Part shown: positions 47,372 to 55,903 of the stretch, one piece after another
How the letters are laid out: every line of letters starts with the position of its first letter
How positions within the stretch are numbered: position 1 is the first letter of the stretch
From: Paenibacillus amylolyticus
Lineage (GTDB): Bacteria; Bacillota; Bacilli; Paenibacillales; Paenibacillaceae
DNA length: 64,000 bases
Direction of reading: 5' to 3'
Assembly (NCBI RefSeq): GCF_003719335.1
Contig: NZ_RIAS01000001.1
Coordinates: forward strand, 1 to 64,000
Program-made: the position numbers and the translations under genes
Notes under the pieces: model-generated
What the model was told of the DNA's origin: nothing
What the model saw: the letters and a program-made list of their open reading frames with translations, nothing else
Databases searched by the model: none

Positions 47372-47393
47372 TTATCACTTTCAATTGTTAGTT

Positions 47394-47606
47394 TCATTCA
47401 TACAAGGCATCTCGAAGTTTAGTCGACATGCGTGACTCTTTCGAAGAGGACTTCAGAATCGTTCTGCGTAGCGCCAGATTACTGGCCTGCAACCGTTCTG
47501 CTTCTGTCAGTAGTTCTGTAAATAATGCCTGCGCAGCTTCATCCAGCTTGCCTTGTTTATTCAGCTCCTCATAACGCTGCTTCAGTAAAGTTAATGCTTC
47601 GTTCAT
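47394..47606 (-). CDS. Small coiled-coil protein, unknown
   Basis: A 70-aa protein, MNEALTLLKQRYEELNKQGK at the start, strongly helical and charged, no Cys or TM segment. AAGAGG precedes the start at 47606 by 9 bp. Convergent with the channel gene and divergent from tdk. I do not recognise the family. Confidence 0.65.
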   Translation of the reverse strand: MNEALTLLKQRYEELNKQGKLDEAAQALFTELLTEAERLQASNLALRRTILKSSSKESRMSTKLRDALYE

Positions 47607-47782
47607 GGGTAACACCTCTTTTCAGATGAATCCAGTGGCTCCGGCTTTCGGAACCAACATCGTAACCATCCATATAGTAACACAAACCGATTCATATTAG
47701 TTCTGGCTCTTTCCAAAGAAGATGTGGTAATCTGTAATGGTCGCTTTTTTTGAATTCCGTATGCGAGAGGGGTAGCAGCACC

Positions 47783-48382
47783 GTGCAAACTGGACGTATT
47801 ACCGTAATTACTGGACCCATGTTTAGTGAAAAATCTGGTGAACTTATTCGCCGTTGTCAGAAACTTATTCAATTTGGCCGTAAAAAGGTCGTTGCCTACA
47901 AACCAGCCGAAGATGATCGTTTTGCTCAGGACGAGATTGTAAGCCGGATCGGCTACAGACTTCCCGCCCATTCCATTCCCCGGCAATTAACGCCGGAATC
48001 TGTAGAGACTATTCTGAATCAAACCATAGATGCTGATGTTGTTGCCTTTGATGAAGTTCAGTTTTTCAGCAGTGCGATCATGGAACTCGTTTCCGAACTG
48101 GCCTACTGTGGCAAACATGTGATTGTGGACGGACTGAACATGGATTATCGCGGAAAAGAATTCGGATATATCGGCGGCCTGCTTGCCATGGCTGATGATA
48201 TTGAGAAACTTTCTGCATTCTGCGCAGTATGTGGCAGCCCGGATGCTGCCTTTACACAGCGCATTGTCAACGGAGAACCCGTCACTTTGGGTCCAGTTGT
48301 CATGATTGGCGATTCGGAGGCTTATGAGCCCCGCTGTCGCTGCTGCTTTATTCCTCCTCACAAAGTGGAATGCCCGTCCTAA
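47783..48382 (+). CDS. tdk: Thymidine kinase, variant P-loop
   Basis: A 199-aa type II thymidine kinase: nucleotide-binding domain with DEVQFF Walker B, DGLNMDYRGKEFG lasso region and zinc ligands CAVC and CRCC. It phosphorylates thymidine with ATP. GTG start at 47783 after GAGAGGGG. The P-loop reads GPMFSEKS, with Glu where the family has Gly before the catalytic Lys (GxMFSGKS). Followed by a clean terminator. Confidence 0.85.
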   Translation: MQTGRITVITGPMFSEKSGELIRRCQKLIQFGRKKVVAYKPAEDDRFAQDEIVSRIGYRLPAHSIPRQLTPESVETILNQTIDADVVAFDEVQFFSSAIMELVSELAYCGKHVIVDGLNMDYRGKEFGYIGGLLAMADDIEKLSAFCAVCGSPDAAFTQRIVNGEPVTLGPVVMIGDSEAYEPRCRCCFIPPHKVECPS

Positions 48383-48399
48383 GACACAATAAACACCGA

Positions 48400-48420
48400 A
48401 GCCCAATTGGGCTTTTTTTT
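48400..48420 (+). terminator. Terminator after tdk
   Basis: AGCCCAATTGGGCT self-complementary stem followed by eight T. Confidence 0.9.
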
Positions 48421-48486
48421 ATTACCAGCAAAGGGACAGGCACAAAAAAGCACCGCTGTATGCGATGCTCTCCAAATCACTTCCCG

Positions 48487-48963
48487 CTAATCACGGGAAA
48501 CAAAATATTTGTTGGTCATGTAATATGCGTCGCCACGTGACGTTTCTACCATTCCTTTTTTGGCATCCAGGAATACAATCTCTTTACATTTTGTGCAATA
48601 CCATTTGGTCCGCTTATAAGGAGATTCCGTGACATAGGCCGTACCGCATTTACAATCAATCTTCATTAATAGCTCGGTGGATTTATAAGCACTGGACAGA
48701 CGTTCCAGGTTATCCTGCTGTTGCGTTGGCATGATCGTCTGCTGATAATCGGATAGATGATTTTGAACCTTAAAGTCTGCGACCAAACCTGCATTTAATC
48801 CAAAAAACTCTTTGCCGATCTCCGTCACGAAGCGTCTCTCATTTCTATAACAATCGAGCCATTCAACAATCTGCTTATTAGACAGTGGAACCGTACCCTT
48901 GATACCGCTATTTAAGGTGTAGGTCATGATGTATAAAGTATCGTCTTGTCTTCCTGAGTACAT
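48487..48963 (-). CDS. Zinc-ribbon protein of unknown function
   Basis: A 158-aa soluble protein. The C-terminal half has CKCG and CTKC pairs (~104-107 and ~122-125), a likely zinc ribbon. The N-terminal half has no known motif (MYSGRQDDTLYIMTYTLNSG). AGGAGG precedes the start by 6 bp. Monocistronic. Confidence 0.7.
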   Translation of the reverse strand: MYSGRQDDTLYIMTYTLNSGIKGTVPLSNKQIVEWLDCYRNERRFVTEIGKEFFGLNAGLVADFKVQNHLSDYQQTIMPTQQQDNLERLSSAYKSTELLMKIDCKCGTAYVTESPYKRTKWYCTKCKEIVFLDAKKGMVETSRGDAYYMTNKYFVSRD

Positions 48964-49052
48964 TAGAATCCTCCTTCGAATACATTTGCTAATGTACTAC
49001 AAAAACGCGCATAAATCAAAAAAATATTGTTTCCTGAGCGCATTTCTTCTTA

Positions 49053-49268
49053 TTAAATGGGATACATACCTCTCTCATCTGCTAATGTCTTACAAGAACT
49101 GCATACACCTGTAACATTTCCCTGTGGAGCGGCGTAATACACAACCCTTTTCACAGGTTTCCTGCAAATGGAACAGTAGTTCCTCCTTTCCTTTTTTGGA
49201 GTGTAGTCCGATAGCTTCACTACGTTTTGCTGCCGCCGAAATCTTCGTAAAAAGCCCAGCCAATTCAT
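49053..49268 (-). CDS. Small CxxC-CxxC zinc protein, unknown
   Basis: A 71-aa basic protein with CSIC and CSSC pairs 25 residues apart, a treble-clef or zinc-ribbon pattern. A weak ribosome site (GAGTGAG) precedes the ATG. A competing frame at 49090-49278 lacks the paired cysteines, so I prefer this one. Confidence 0.5.
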   Translation of the reverse strand: MNWLGFLRRFRRQQNVVKLSDYTPKKERRNYCSICRKPVKRVVYYAAPQGNVTGVCSSCKTLADERGMYPI

Positions 49269-49427
49269 ATTCGCTCACTCTTTCTTATGCGCTTGCCCTA
49301 TCGTCGTTTTTCCTTGGCCTGCAAAATCGCGCCACCTGTTATGTATACGATTCCAAGTTGTGCGTGCCGATCTCATATTTTATTCGACGTTTCGAGTGTT
49401 TTTCCTGTTTTAATCTCAGTACATATT

Positions 49428-49489
49428 AAAAAAAACCGCAGACACCTGTCTTCTCTGCACTCGAGAAACAGCTGACTAATCGGTTTTTT
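49428..49489 (-). terminator. Bidirectional-type terminator after the papain-like hydrolase
   Basis: AAAAAACCG/CGGTTTTTT outer stem enclosing CTGTCTTCTC/GAGAAACAG. T runs are present on both strands. Confidence 0.75.
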
Positions 49490-49500
49490 CATTCATCATT

Positions 49501-50154
49501 TCATTTATAATATGTGCCCAGTACGTCCAGATCGGATGAACGTTCAATCCGAAAAGGATAGATGAATCCCTGTTTCAGTTTAGCGAACTTTCGTCCCCAC
49601 AGATCCAGTCCGGATGTAAACTTATATGCCTGATATATGAATTTGGAACAATAATTTCGCTCGATACTTAGAAGGTTCGTTTGCAAGCGGTAGAACTTCA
49701 CCTGCTCATAATGCTCTTGAACCCATTCTGCTGCCCGAGTACCCACCTGACGGAGCTTGGAACGGAACACAATGAAGCGATCTCCTTCATAAAAGCGAGT
49801 GAGATACCAGTCCAGTGTATCGGCAAAAACCGGCCCGTAAGGGTGCACATGATACACCTTTCCGTCCAGACCAATAATGCCCATATGCCCGGCATAATAG
49901 GTTGATTCCGAGCTTGGCGTATAGACGATGTCCCCTGGCTCAAGCTTCAACGATTTTAATTCACTAAGAGGCATGTCCTGCTGTTGCCTTTTTACAGCAG
50001 CACGTTTACGGCGGCCCTCGACCAATAAACGATGCAGGGCTCCGGCTGTAGCAAGATAAACCTCGGACCATTTCACTCGTTTCATATTCACCCGATGAAG
50101 CAATCGCTGAATGAAAGTAGTATTTTGTTGTCCGGATGATGAACTTTTTTTCAT
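49501..50154 (-). CDS. YiiX/YebB-like NlpC/P60-superfamily cysteine hydrolase
   Basis: A 217-aa permuted papain-fold protein: His in YYAGHMGIIG (start of the core, after LEPGDIVYTPSS) and catalytic Cys in ERNYCSKFIYQAY near 170. Such enzymes act on amide or acyl bonds in lipids or peptidoglycan; no substrate can be assigned. No signal peptide; the N-terminus is basic. The start at 50154 follows GGAG. Monocistronic. Confidence 0.75.
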   Translation of the reverse strand: MKKSSSSGQQNTTFIQRLLHRVNMKRVKWSEVYLATAGALHRLLVEGRRKRAAVKRQQQDMPLSELKSLKLEPGDIVYTPSSESTYYAGHMGIIGLDGKVYHVHPYGPVFADTLDWYLTRFYEGDRFIVFRSKLRQVGTRAAEWVQEHYEQVKFYRLQTNLLSIERNYCSKFIYQAYKFTSGLDLWGRKFAKLKQGFIYPFRIERSSDLDVLGTYYK

Positions 50155-50356
50155 ATGTTGCACTCCACCCTTGTCGAATTGTAATCCGGTTTTGAGTTTC
50201 TAGGCTAGCATGCGTGATGTGGGAATATGTTATGATTCGCGCAAAGCTGTTGTAGATTTTGATTATAGACGGTTTAGTGCTGATCTTCAATTCGAAACCT
50301 GTTCAAATTCTGTTCTATCTTGTGCAATTCTCTCTACTTCATACCACATATGAAGC

Positions 50357-50394
50357 AAAAAAAAATAACCCCGGGAAATACCCGAAGTTATTTT
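50357..50394 (-). terminator. Terminator after the IruO-like gene
   Basis: Minus strand AAATAACTTCGGG / CCCGGGGTTATTT stem followed by at least six T. Confidence 0.9.
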
Positions 50395-50425
50395 GAGTTC
50401 CGATCTTGTTTAAACGTAATATTAA

Positions 50426-51460
50426 CTACTCCACAACACCAAGTGCTTTGTTTTTTTCTTTGAAGCGACTGTTATGAGAAGAGACATACGCTACTTTCTC
50501 GGCTTCCGGATCCATATACAGCTTCGCACTGTTAACGGCCAGAGCTGCATCTGTAAATGTACCCGCGATCAGATACAACTTGCTTCCATAATCGACGAAA
50601 TCACCCGCGGCAAAAACGCCAGGTATGTTCGTTTGCAATCTCTCGGTTGTACTAACATGCCATTCACCCAAGTCTAATCCCCAATCACGAATGGGGCCAA
50701 AATCACTCTTCATGCCATGATTGACAATCACCGCATCCACTTCGAGCATCTCCGTCTCTCCGCTTTCCATATGTGTAACAGTTACCTGTTCGATCATATC
50801 ACCACTTATGCTGTGTAACTTCTCAATTGAGTAGGGTGTACGCACGTCAACTGAAGATTCTTTCATACGCGACACGTTCCGTTCCAGTCCTCCGAAGTGA
50901 TCACGTCGATGCACCACCGTTACCTGCTTAGCCAAGCTCTCTAGTTCATTCGCCCAATCCACAGCGGAGTCTCCCCCACCCGAGATTAACACTCGTTTAC
51001 CGCGGAAAGGCTCGAGCTCTTGCACCGTATAATGTAGATTGGATACTTCATAGCGGTCTGCCCCTTCAAGCTCCAGTTTCGCCATTTTGTATATCCCATA
51101 TCCTATAGCCAGAATGACAGTACGGGTCCAGTGTTGCTCACCTGTAGCGGAAGTTAGCAGAATGGTACCATCCGGTTTACGTTCAAATCCTTCAATCTGT
51201 TGTTCAAACACAAGTGTCGGTTCAAATGTACGCGCCTGCTGCTCCAGCTGTTTAATCAGATCTTCGCACAGGATCGGTGTTACCCCTCCAACATCCCAGA
51301 TCATCTTTTCCGGATAAAACAGCATTCGTCCTCCCAATCTGTCGCGTGCCTCAATTAATTTCGTTTTCATATCACGCATACCGCTATAAAAAGCAGAGTA
51401 CATGCCCGCTGGGCCTCCTCCGATAATTGTTACATCATAAAGCTCCAACTCTTGATTCAT
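50426..51460 (-). CDS. Fur-regulated ferredoxin/flavodoxin-NADP reductase-like flavoprotein (IruO type)
   Basis: A 344-aa two-dinucleotide-domain flavoprotein without the redox CxxC of thioredoxin reductase. FAD site [23 protein letters not shown] site [17 protein letters not shown] with HRRDHFGG, and C-terminal FAD contact [10 protein letters not shown]. The same layout and length as S. aureus IruO, which supplies electrons for iron release from haem or siderophores. I chose the ATG at 51460, 10 bp after GGAGG; the open frame upstream covers a Fur box and so is not coding. Its partner and substrate are inferred only. Confidence 0.82.
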   Translation of the reverse strand: MNQELELYDVTIIGGGPAGMYSAFYSGMRDMKTKLIEARDRLGGRMLFYPEKMIWDVGGVTPILCEDLIKQLEQQARTFEPTLVFEQQIEGFERKPDGTILLTSATGEQHWTRTVILAIGYGIYKMAKLELEGADRYEVSNLHYTVQELEPFRGKRVLISGGGDSAVDWANELESLAKQVTVVHRRDHFGGLERNVSRMKESSVDVRTPYSIEKLHSISGDMIEQVTVTHMESGETEMLEVDAVIVNHGMKSDFGPIRDWGLDLGEWHVSTTERLQTNIPGVFAAGDFVDYGSKLYLIAGTFTDAALAVNSAKLYMDPEAEKVAYVSSHNSRFKEKNKALGVVE

Positions 51461-51503
51461 CTCTACAGGACCTCCATCCACTCGACTATGGTAATTGTTC
51501 ATA

Positions 51504-51524
51504 TGATATTGATTCTCATTATCG
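51504..51524 (-). promoter_or_regulatory. Fur box upstream of the IruO-like gene
   Basis: GATATTGATTCTCATTATC matches the 19-bp consensus GATAATGATTATCATTATC at 17 of 19 positions. It lies ~45 bp upstream of the chosen start. Confidence 0.85.
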
Positions 51525-51612
51525 TTTAAGTCTAATGGAAATTGGTTCAAATTACAATGCCTATATCATTTTCGCCTCCTGCGTAACTTTATGTGCACGA
51601 TTTCTTCTTCAT

Positions 51613-52632
51613 TTAGTGTGCTCTTGGAGCAGACAAAAGTTTATCTACAACAAAATCGAGCTGTTTATTGATGGAATAGATGTCTGAATAATAAAAGAAA
51701 TCAAAATCAATTTCGATCAACCGACCTTCTTTGACCGCCTTAATGTTACGCCATATCGGATTATCCGTTAGATTATCTGCCCCTTCGTACACAGATCGAA
51801 ACACATAGTCACCTATGTACTCTGGAAGAACTTCCATCGAGATTGTAGAGCCAGCGGCGTCTGATACGACATCGATTTTGTCTTGCACTACTTTAGGAGC
51901 TTTCATGTCCAAATACTCATAAACTGCCTGAGAACCCCGACCAAATTGCTTGCTCTCCACAACGACCATACCTTTCAGTCCGCCTTCAATTATGGAAATG
52001 GTTTTATCCAATATACCTGCGTCTGCAAGAGTTTTTTTACTCTCTTCCACTTTGCTGTTAAGGTTATCAATCAAGACTTCAGCTTCCTTCTCTTTGCCAA
52101 AAATGCTGGCTATGCTGTGAAGTCGTTCTTCAGTTGTCATTTTCTCGTAGGGAATATACACCGTAGGTGCGATATTTTTCAATGTGTTATATGTTTCTTC
52201 CGACGGAACAATAATCAGATCTGGATCAAGGTCAATGACCGCTTCAGGGTTCGGTTCGAACCAGGTACCCAATGAATTAACACCTTCAAGCTCACTCTTG
52301 TAAGCAGCTCCGTCGTATACATCTGATGTAGCGATTGGCTTGACTCCAAGTGCAACCACATCACCTTGGAGATACAGCACAACAACTCTTTTCGGATTAG
52401 CTGGAACAATAACATCACCTTTTATGGTTGAGACCGTGCGTGTTTCATTATCTTTGTTAACTTGACTCCCCGTCTCTGATGTTACTGATGAACTACTGCT
52501 AGTGGAACTGGCACCCGTTCCTTCTCCTGCTGAAAGTGTATTGGCGGTACCTGAAGAACAGGCCGTAAGCAGCATCGTTAAACTTAATATTGCAATCATG
52601 ATCATACTGGAACTTGAATTTTTTCTTTTCAT
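51613..52632 (-). CDS. Iron-siderophore ABC transporter substrate-binding lipoprotein
   Basis: A 339-aa FhuD/FepB-type binding protein. Lipoprotein signal MKRKNSSSSMIMIAILSLTM followed by LLTACSSG (lipidated Cys25), a Ser/Thr linker, then two lobes (PANPKRVVVLYLQGDVVALG and DPDLIIVPSEETYNTLKNIA). The start at 52632 sits 7 bp from GGAGGG, with a Fur box and SigA-like promoter just upstream. The same frame is open upstream into the AraC gene. No permease or ATPase gene is nearby, so it must share a transporter encoded elsewhere. Confidence 0.85.
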   Translation of the reverse strand: MKRKNSSSSMIMIAILSLTMLLTACSSGTANTLSAGEGTGASSTSSSSSVTSETGSQVNKDNETRTVSTIKGDVIVPANPKRVVVLYLQGDVVALGVKPIATSDVYDGAAYKSELEGVNSLGTWFEPNPEAVIDLDPDLIIVPSEETYNTLKNIAPTVYIPYEKMTTEERLHSIASIFGKEKEAEVLIDNLNSKVEESKKTLADAGILDKTISIIEGGLKGMVVVESKQFGRGSQAVYEYLDMKAPKVVQDKIDVVSDAAGSTISMEVLPEYIGDYVFRSVYEGADNLTDNPIWRNIKAVKEGRLIEIDFDFFYYSDIYSINKQLDFVVDKLLSAPRAH

Positions 52633-53583
52633 TGTGGACCCTCCGTTTATATATCGATAATGATTATCATAATCAATATATCTTGACTTCAATGCCCAGC
52701 CAATGGACGATTCGGATACTTGCAATGGACGATCTTCTGTTTGGCCCAATCCTTTCTTCTTCTTTTGATACAATCTTGGAGACATGCCCACATGTTTCTT
52801 GAAAATTCGGCTAAAATAATACACATCTGAATAACCAACCTCTGCCGCAATATCACCGAGCTTTGCATCAGAGTGAGCAAGTAAATCCTGAGCCTTGCCA
52901 ATTCGCGTCTGAATTAAGTAATCGATGGGACTGTACCCCGTCTTTCGTTTAAATCGCATCGATAGATGACGGGAGCTAAAATTGAATTGTTCAGCTAAAA
53001 AATCAAGTGTAACCTGTTCTCTATAATGCTGATGAATGTATTCAAGCGTTTGTTTCACCGGATCAACAAGTTCGGTTTGGCCCTCTTGTGCAGCCAGCTG
53101 AACCATCAGTTCATGAATGAATTGATAAAACAGACTCTTCGTATGAAGCAGGTTCAAATTTGATTGTTGCGCCCATACTTTCTCCATCTCATCAAGATAT
53201 CGTAACAATTTCAGTGGACTACTCGGTGTAAATCCATATTGTAAGGATAACGGAGCACCTAGAGCCTGTCCCTGCGACCACCTTTTACGATAATTTGGAA
53301 ATGCTCGAAATGCTCTGTAATACAACATAATATATTCGAAATCTTCATGGTTCTGTATATTCAATAATGATCCTTTGGCTCCATGAAGTATAAAAAATGG
53401 TTCTGATCTATACTTATGTCCGTTCAATTGAAGTTCGGCCGACCCTCGAATCGAATATACAAAACAAGCAGCAGGCAATGTATATGATCCCTGTTGTATT
53501 TCCTTCTTTAAGACGATACGGCGTATATCCAGCACCTTCACGGCCGCATAATTCCAATATTGCATCTGTTCGTTTAATTTCAT
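51613..53583 (-). CDS. AraC-family regulator, in-frame with the binding lipoprotein
   Basis: From 53583 (5-7 bp after GGAGAG) the frame encodes an N-terminal cupin-like sensor (~1-150), then an AraC HTH pair (~190-285; LDFLAEQFNFSSRHLSMRFK and IAAEVGYSDVYYFSRIFKKH). The usual end after MSPRLYQK is missing: the frame continues through QTEDRPLQVSESSIGWALKS, across the Fur box, and into the lipoprotein, giving a 656-aa open frame. B. subtilis Btr is a known AraC-binding-protein fusion, but without a lipoprotein signal between its parts. Either the stop was lost, or the two genes simply share an open frame. The regulator part itself is secure. Confidence 0.8.
   Translation of the reverse strand: MKLNEQMQYWNYAAVKVLDIRRIVLKKEIQQGSYTLPAACFVYSIRGSAELQLNGHKYRSEPFFILHGAKGSLLNIQNHEDFEYIMLYYRAFRAFPNYRKRWSQGQALGAPLSLQYGFTPSSPLKLLRYLDEMEKVWAQQSNLNLLHTKSLFYQFIHELMVQLAAQEGQTELVDPVKQTLEYIHQHYREQVTLDFLAEQFNFSSRHLSMRFKRKTGYSPIDYLIQTRIGKAQDLLAHSDAKLGDIAAEVGYSDVYYFSRIFKKHVGMSPRLYQKKKKGLGQTEDRPLQVSESSIGWALKSRYIDYDNHYRYINGGSTMKRKNSSSSMIMIAILSLTMLLTACSSGTANTLSAGEGTGASSTSSSSSVTSETGSQVNKDNETRTVSTIKGDVIVPANPKRVVVLYLQGDVVALGVKPIATSDVYDGAAYKSELEGVNSLGTWFEPNPEAVIDLDPDLIIVPSEETYNTLKNIAPTVYIPYEKMTTEERLHSIASIFGKEKEAEVLIDNLNSKVEESKKTLADAGILDKTISIIEGGLKGMVVVESKQFGRGSQAVYEYLDMKAPKVVQDKIDVVSDAAGSTISMEVLPEYIGDYVFRSVYEGADNLTDNPIWRNIKAVKEGRLIEIDFDFFYYSDIYSINKQLDFVVDKLLSAPRAH
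52656..52674 (-). promoter_or_regulatory. Fur box inside the AraC/lipoprotein junction
   Basis: GATAATGATTATCATAATC matches 18 of 19 consensus positions. On the minus strand TTGAAG-N18-GATAAT forms a SigA-like promoter overlapping it, 25-30 bp before the lipoprotein ribosome site. Confidence 0.88.
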
Positions 53584-53648
53584 CATTTCTCTCCAATCCC
53601 CGTTTCTCCTGAAACAATAACTGTAAAAATTCTCTCTCTCACACTCAT

Positions 53649-53663
53649 TGATAACCATTATCA
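53649..53663 (-). promoter_or_regulatory. Fur box upstream of the AraC gene
   Basis: TGATAACCATTATCA matches the 7-1-7 Fur motif TGATAATNATTATCA at all but one fixed position. It lies ~65 bp upstream of the chosen AraC start, and inside the longer open frame, which argues against the longer start. Confidence 0.8.
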
Positions 53664-53796
53664 ATTATACGGATGAAGTTCGCAATACTTTACGTAAAGT
53701 ATATTTTTATTGAGCAGAAAGAACCTTTATTTCTCTCCCTTATCAACCGATATATGTATAAAAGACCATGACCATACTAAAGAGGGAGAAGGTAAA

Positions 53797-54615
53797 ATGA
53801 ATTCAATTTCACCTGCAACCAAAAATAGCTTCACACCACCAGCCAGCCCCACCTCAAATCGAGATAAAGAAATTCAAGGGTTGATGCAGCAGAAAGTAAA
53901 ATTCAATGAACAAATCCAGGTTGTTAAATCCAATGATGAGCTCGATACCAAAACAAAGGCAGAACGCATAAAATCCTTAACGAGTTCCATTGCACAGATT
54001 GATAGCCGCATTGCCCAGATCAAAGCAGAAGAGATGGAAGAGAAAAACAAGTTACAACAGATGGATCAGACGAAGCAACAACAATCCAAGCCGGAAAAGC
54101 AACAACAGACGCCGTCAATGAGTCATCTTATCAAGCATAGTCAGACGTATGATCAGATGGGAAAGCTGATTGGTTTGCGGGACAAAATGCAAAGTTCTAT
54201 TCATACTATTGAGGGGGAAACCCGGTTTGACCGGATTGTGCTGGAGAACGACACGCACAGCGATCTTGGCAAAACGCAGATGCTGGAAAACGCAGAACAC
54301 ACCGTTTTTCAGAAAAAAAGAGAAGTGGTGCAGGATCTAGAGTCCCACATAGGTAAAGCGAATCATAAGCTCGGTGAGTTGGCAGACGAAATTCATAAAC
54401 CTGGACGTTACGATTCGGGACAGCTTCCCCGATCTGTAGGTTCGACCAAAGAAGAATCTCAAGAGATTGACCGAGGAAAATCGGCTGTTTCTAAGCCGAA
54501 AGGCAGTACAACCGATGAGGAAATATTAGAACAGGGACGCGTAAGCAGCTCTGTACCAAACAAAGCAAGTGAATCTGCTGCTTCGGCTTATTCTTCTGTG
54601 GACATTCGTATCTAA
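53797..54615 (+). CDS. FlxA-like coiled-coil protein
   Basis: A 272-aa soluble, helix-rich protein. Residues ~20-120 form a long coiled coil (IQGLMQQKVKFNEQIQVVKS, TSSIAQIDSRIAQIKAEEME) of the FlxA-like type, with a Gln-rich linker and a second helical region (~150-215), then a Ser-rich tail. No signal peptide. The start at 53797 follows GGGAGAAGG. Function unknown; FlxA-like proteins occur as accessory genes in Paenibacillus. Confidence 0.7.
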   Translation: MNSISPATKNSFTPPASPTSNRDKEIQGLMQQKVKFNEQIQVVKSNDELDTKTKAERIKSLTSSIAQIDSRIAQIKAEEMEEKNKLQQMDQTKQQQSKPEKQQQTPSMSHLIKHSQTYDQMGKLIGLRDKMQSSIHTIEGETRFDRIVLENDTHSDLGKTQMLENAEHTVFQKKREVVQDLESHIGKANHKLGELADEIHKPGRYDSGQLPRSVGSTKEESQEIDRGKSAVSKPKGSTTDEEILEQGRVSSSVPNKASESAASAYSSVDIRI

Positions 54616-54902
54616 GGAAGGTGAATTATGGTTAGACCTAAACGGATGTAGACCTGTAAAGAAAATATACATATTGTGAGACGGTTTTAATATTACCTTT
54701 TATATCACCTAACGATCCTTCATTGCTTCACATCTTGTGATTCTTTTGATCGATCCATCTAATTAGACAACCGCTGTTTTTTGGGACGTATTCTCCAAAT
54801 CTCGGCGTTTTTTTGTCATTCACCATTGACAGTGATTCAGGCTCATTTGATTTGCATGGATTTAAGCTTCAATTTCAATATGATTAATTCTCCTCTAAAC
54901 CG
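54616..54902. other. Gene-free stretch with a weak terminator
   Basis: AT-rich. TTTGG-N10-CCAAA with flanking CGC/GCG (about 54775-54815) is followed by seven T on the plus strand and could end the FlxA-like transcript. Nothing else is evident. Confidence 0.5.
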
Positions 54903-54940
54903 TTAACATTAACTTATGTAGTATCTAAGTTTAGGCACAA

Positions 54941-55903
54941 CTAGGCCCGCACAGCCTCCCCCTCCATGTCATTCGAACAAATGATGCTGCCATTGATGGA
55001 TTTGCAGCTTTTTTTCACACGTGTAGCTTCATCAATAATTTGATTAATATTTTCATATCGTTGATATAGATTGGTTACAACAGCAATGGATACGGACACT
55101 AATGGAATAGGTCGATTCAAGCCCGAGCGGCCTTCACCCATCACATACTGATTGTTCCAGTCCTGTTCGTTGTAGAAATTTTTCTTCAACTCTTCAAACT
55201 GGGAAATGACTTCTTCACAGATCCGCTTATACTGATGGTGGTTCAGGATTGCGATAAAATCATCCCCGCCGATATGTCCAAGAAAAGCCTCTGCTACCCC
55301 AAAATGCTCACGGAGTAAAGTAGCCGTTGCTTGGATAAGCTCGTCCCCCAATTTGAAACCATAACTATCGTTATACGATTTGAACTGATCCAGATCAATG
55401 TATAGAACACTGAACTGATCCTGTTTAAGCACCTGAACTAATCGATCATCTATGATTCGATTGCCGGGAAGCCCTGTTAACGGATTCATAAATATAGCCA
55501 TTTCCGCTCGAACATCCGCAACCGCCAGCAATAATCGCCGAATACTCACTGCCCCATGGAATCGATCTCCAGATGTTACCAAAACTAGATCATACAGATC
55601 CGCTTCTTCACGCTTCATCGCCGCCACGCTGACATCTGTAATCTGTTCCGAATAATCTACGACCAGTGCGTTTACGTTCATAAGCAGCTTCACAGGACGC
55701 CCCATGTAGAGATTGTAACCATATTGTGAGCCGATCTGTTGAAAAAAACGTGTTCGCATCATCAATGAAATTCCTTTTTTCCCTTCAACCGCTACACCCT
55801 CCAGATTTGGATTCGATTTAAACAGTTGATATAAGGCATCACACTTGGTTTCTGGCAGTACGACTGGAATCGGTTCAGCAATTTCACCTATTTGAGTAAA
55901 CAC
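54941..55903 (-). CDS. CBS-GGDEF domain protein (GGDDF motif)
   Basis: About 320 aa. The N-terminal region (~15-130) looks like a CBS pair (YGYNLYMGRPVKLLM, SGDRFHGAVSIRRLL), followed by a GGDEF domain (~140-310) starting at DPLTGLPGN-type NPLTGLPGNRIID. The signature loop is GGDDF (212-216) instead of GGDEF/GGEEF, and no RxxD inhibitory site precedes it. It may be a diguanylate cyclase or only a c-di-GMP/GTP sensor. GTG at 55903 is favoured, 9 bp after GAGGGG. Upstream, an inverted repeat TTTACCT/AGGTAAA (55974-56004) could be regulatory. Confidence 0.8.
   Translation of the reverse strand: MFTQIGEIAEPIPVVLPETKCDALYQLFKSNPNLEGVAVEGKKGISLMMRTRFFQQIGSQYGYNLYMGRPVKLLMNVNALVVDYSEQITDVSVAAMKREEADLYDLVLVTSGDRFHGAVSIRRLLLAVADVRAEMAIFMNPLTGLPGNRIIDDRLVQVLKQDQFSVLYIDLDQFKSYNDSYGFKLGDELIQATATLLREHFGVAEAFLGHIGGDDFIAILNHHQYKRICEEVISQFEELKKNFYNEQDWNNQYVMGEGRSGLNRPIPLVSVSIAVVTNLYQRYENINQIIDEATRVKKSCKSINGSIICSNDMEGEAVRA

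Noticed and set aside
49090-49278. 62-aa ORF overlapping the small zinc protein
   Set aside because: Loses the paired CxxC motifs that make the alternative frame convincing.
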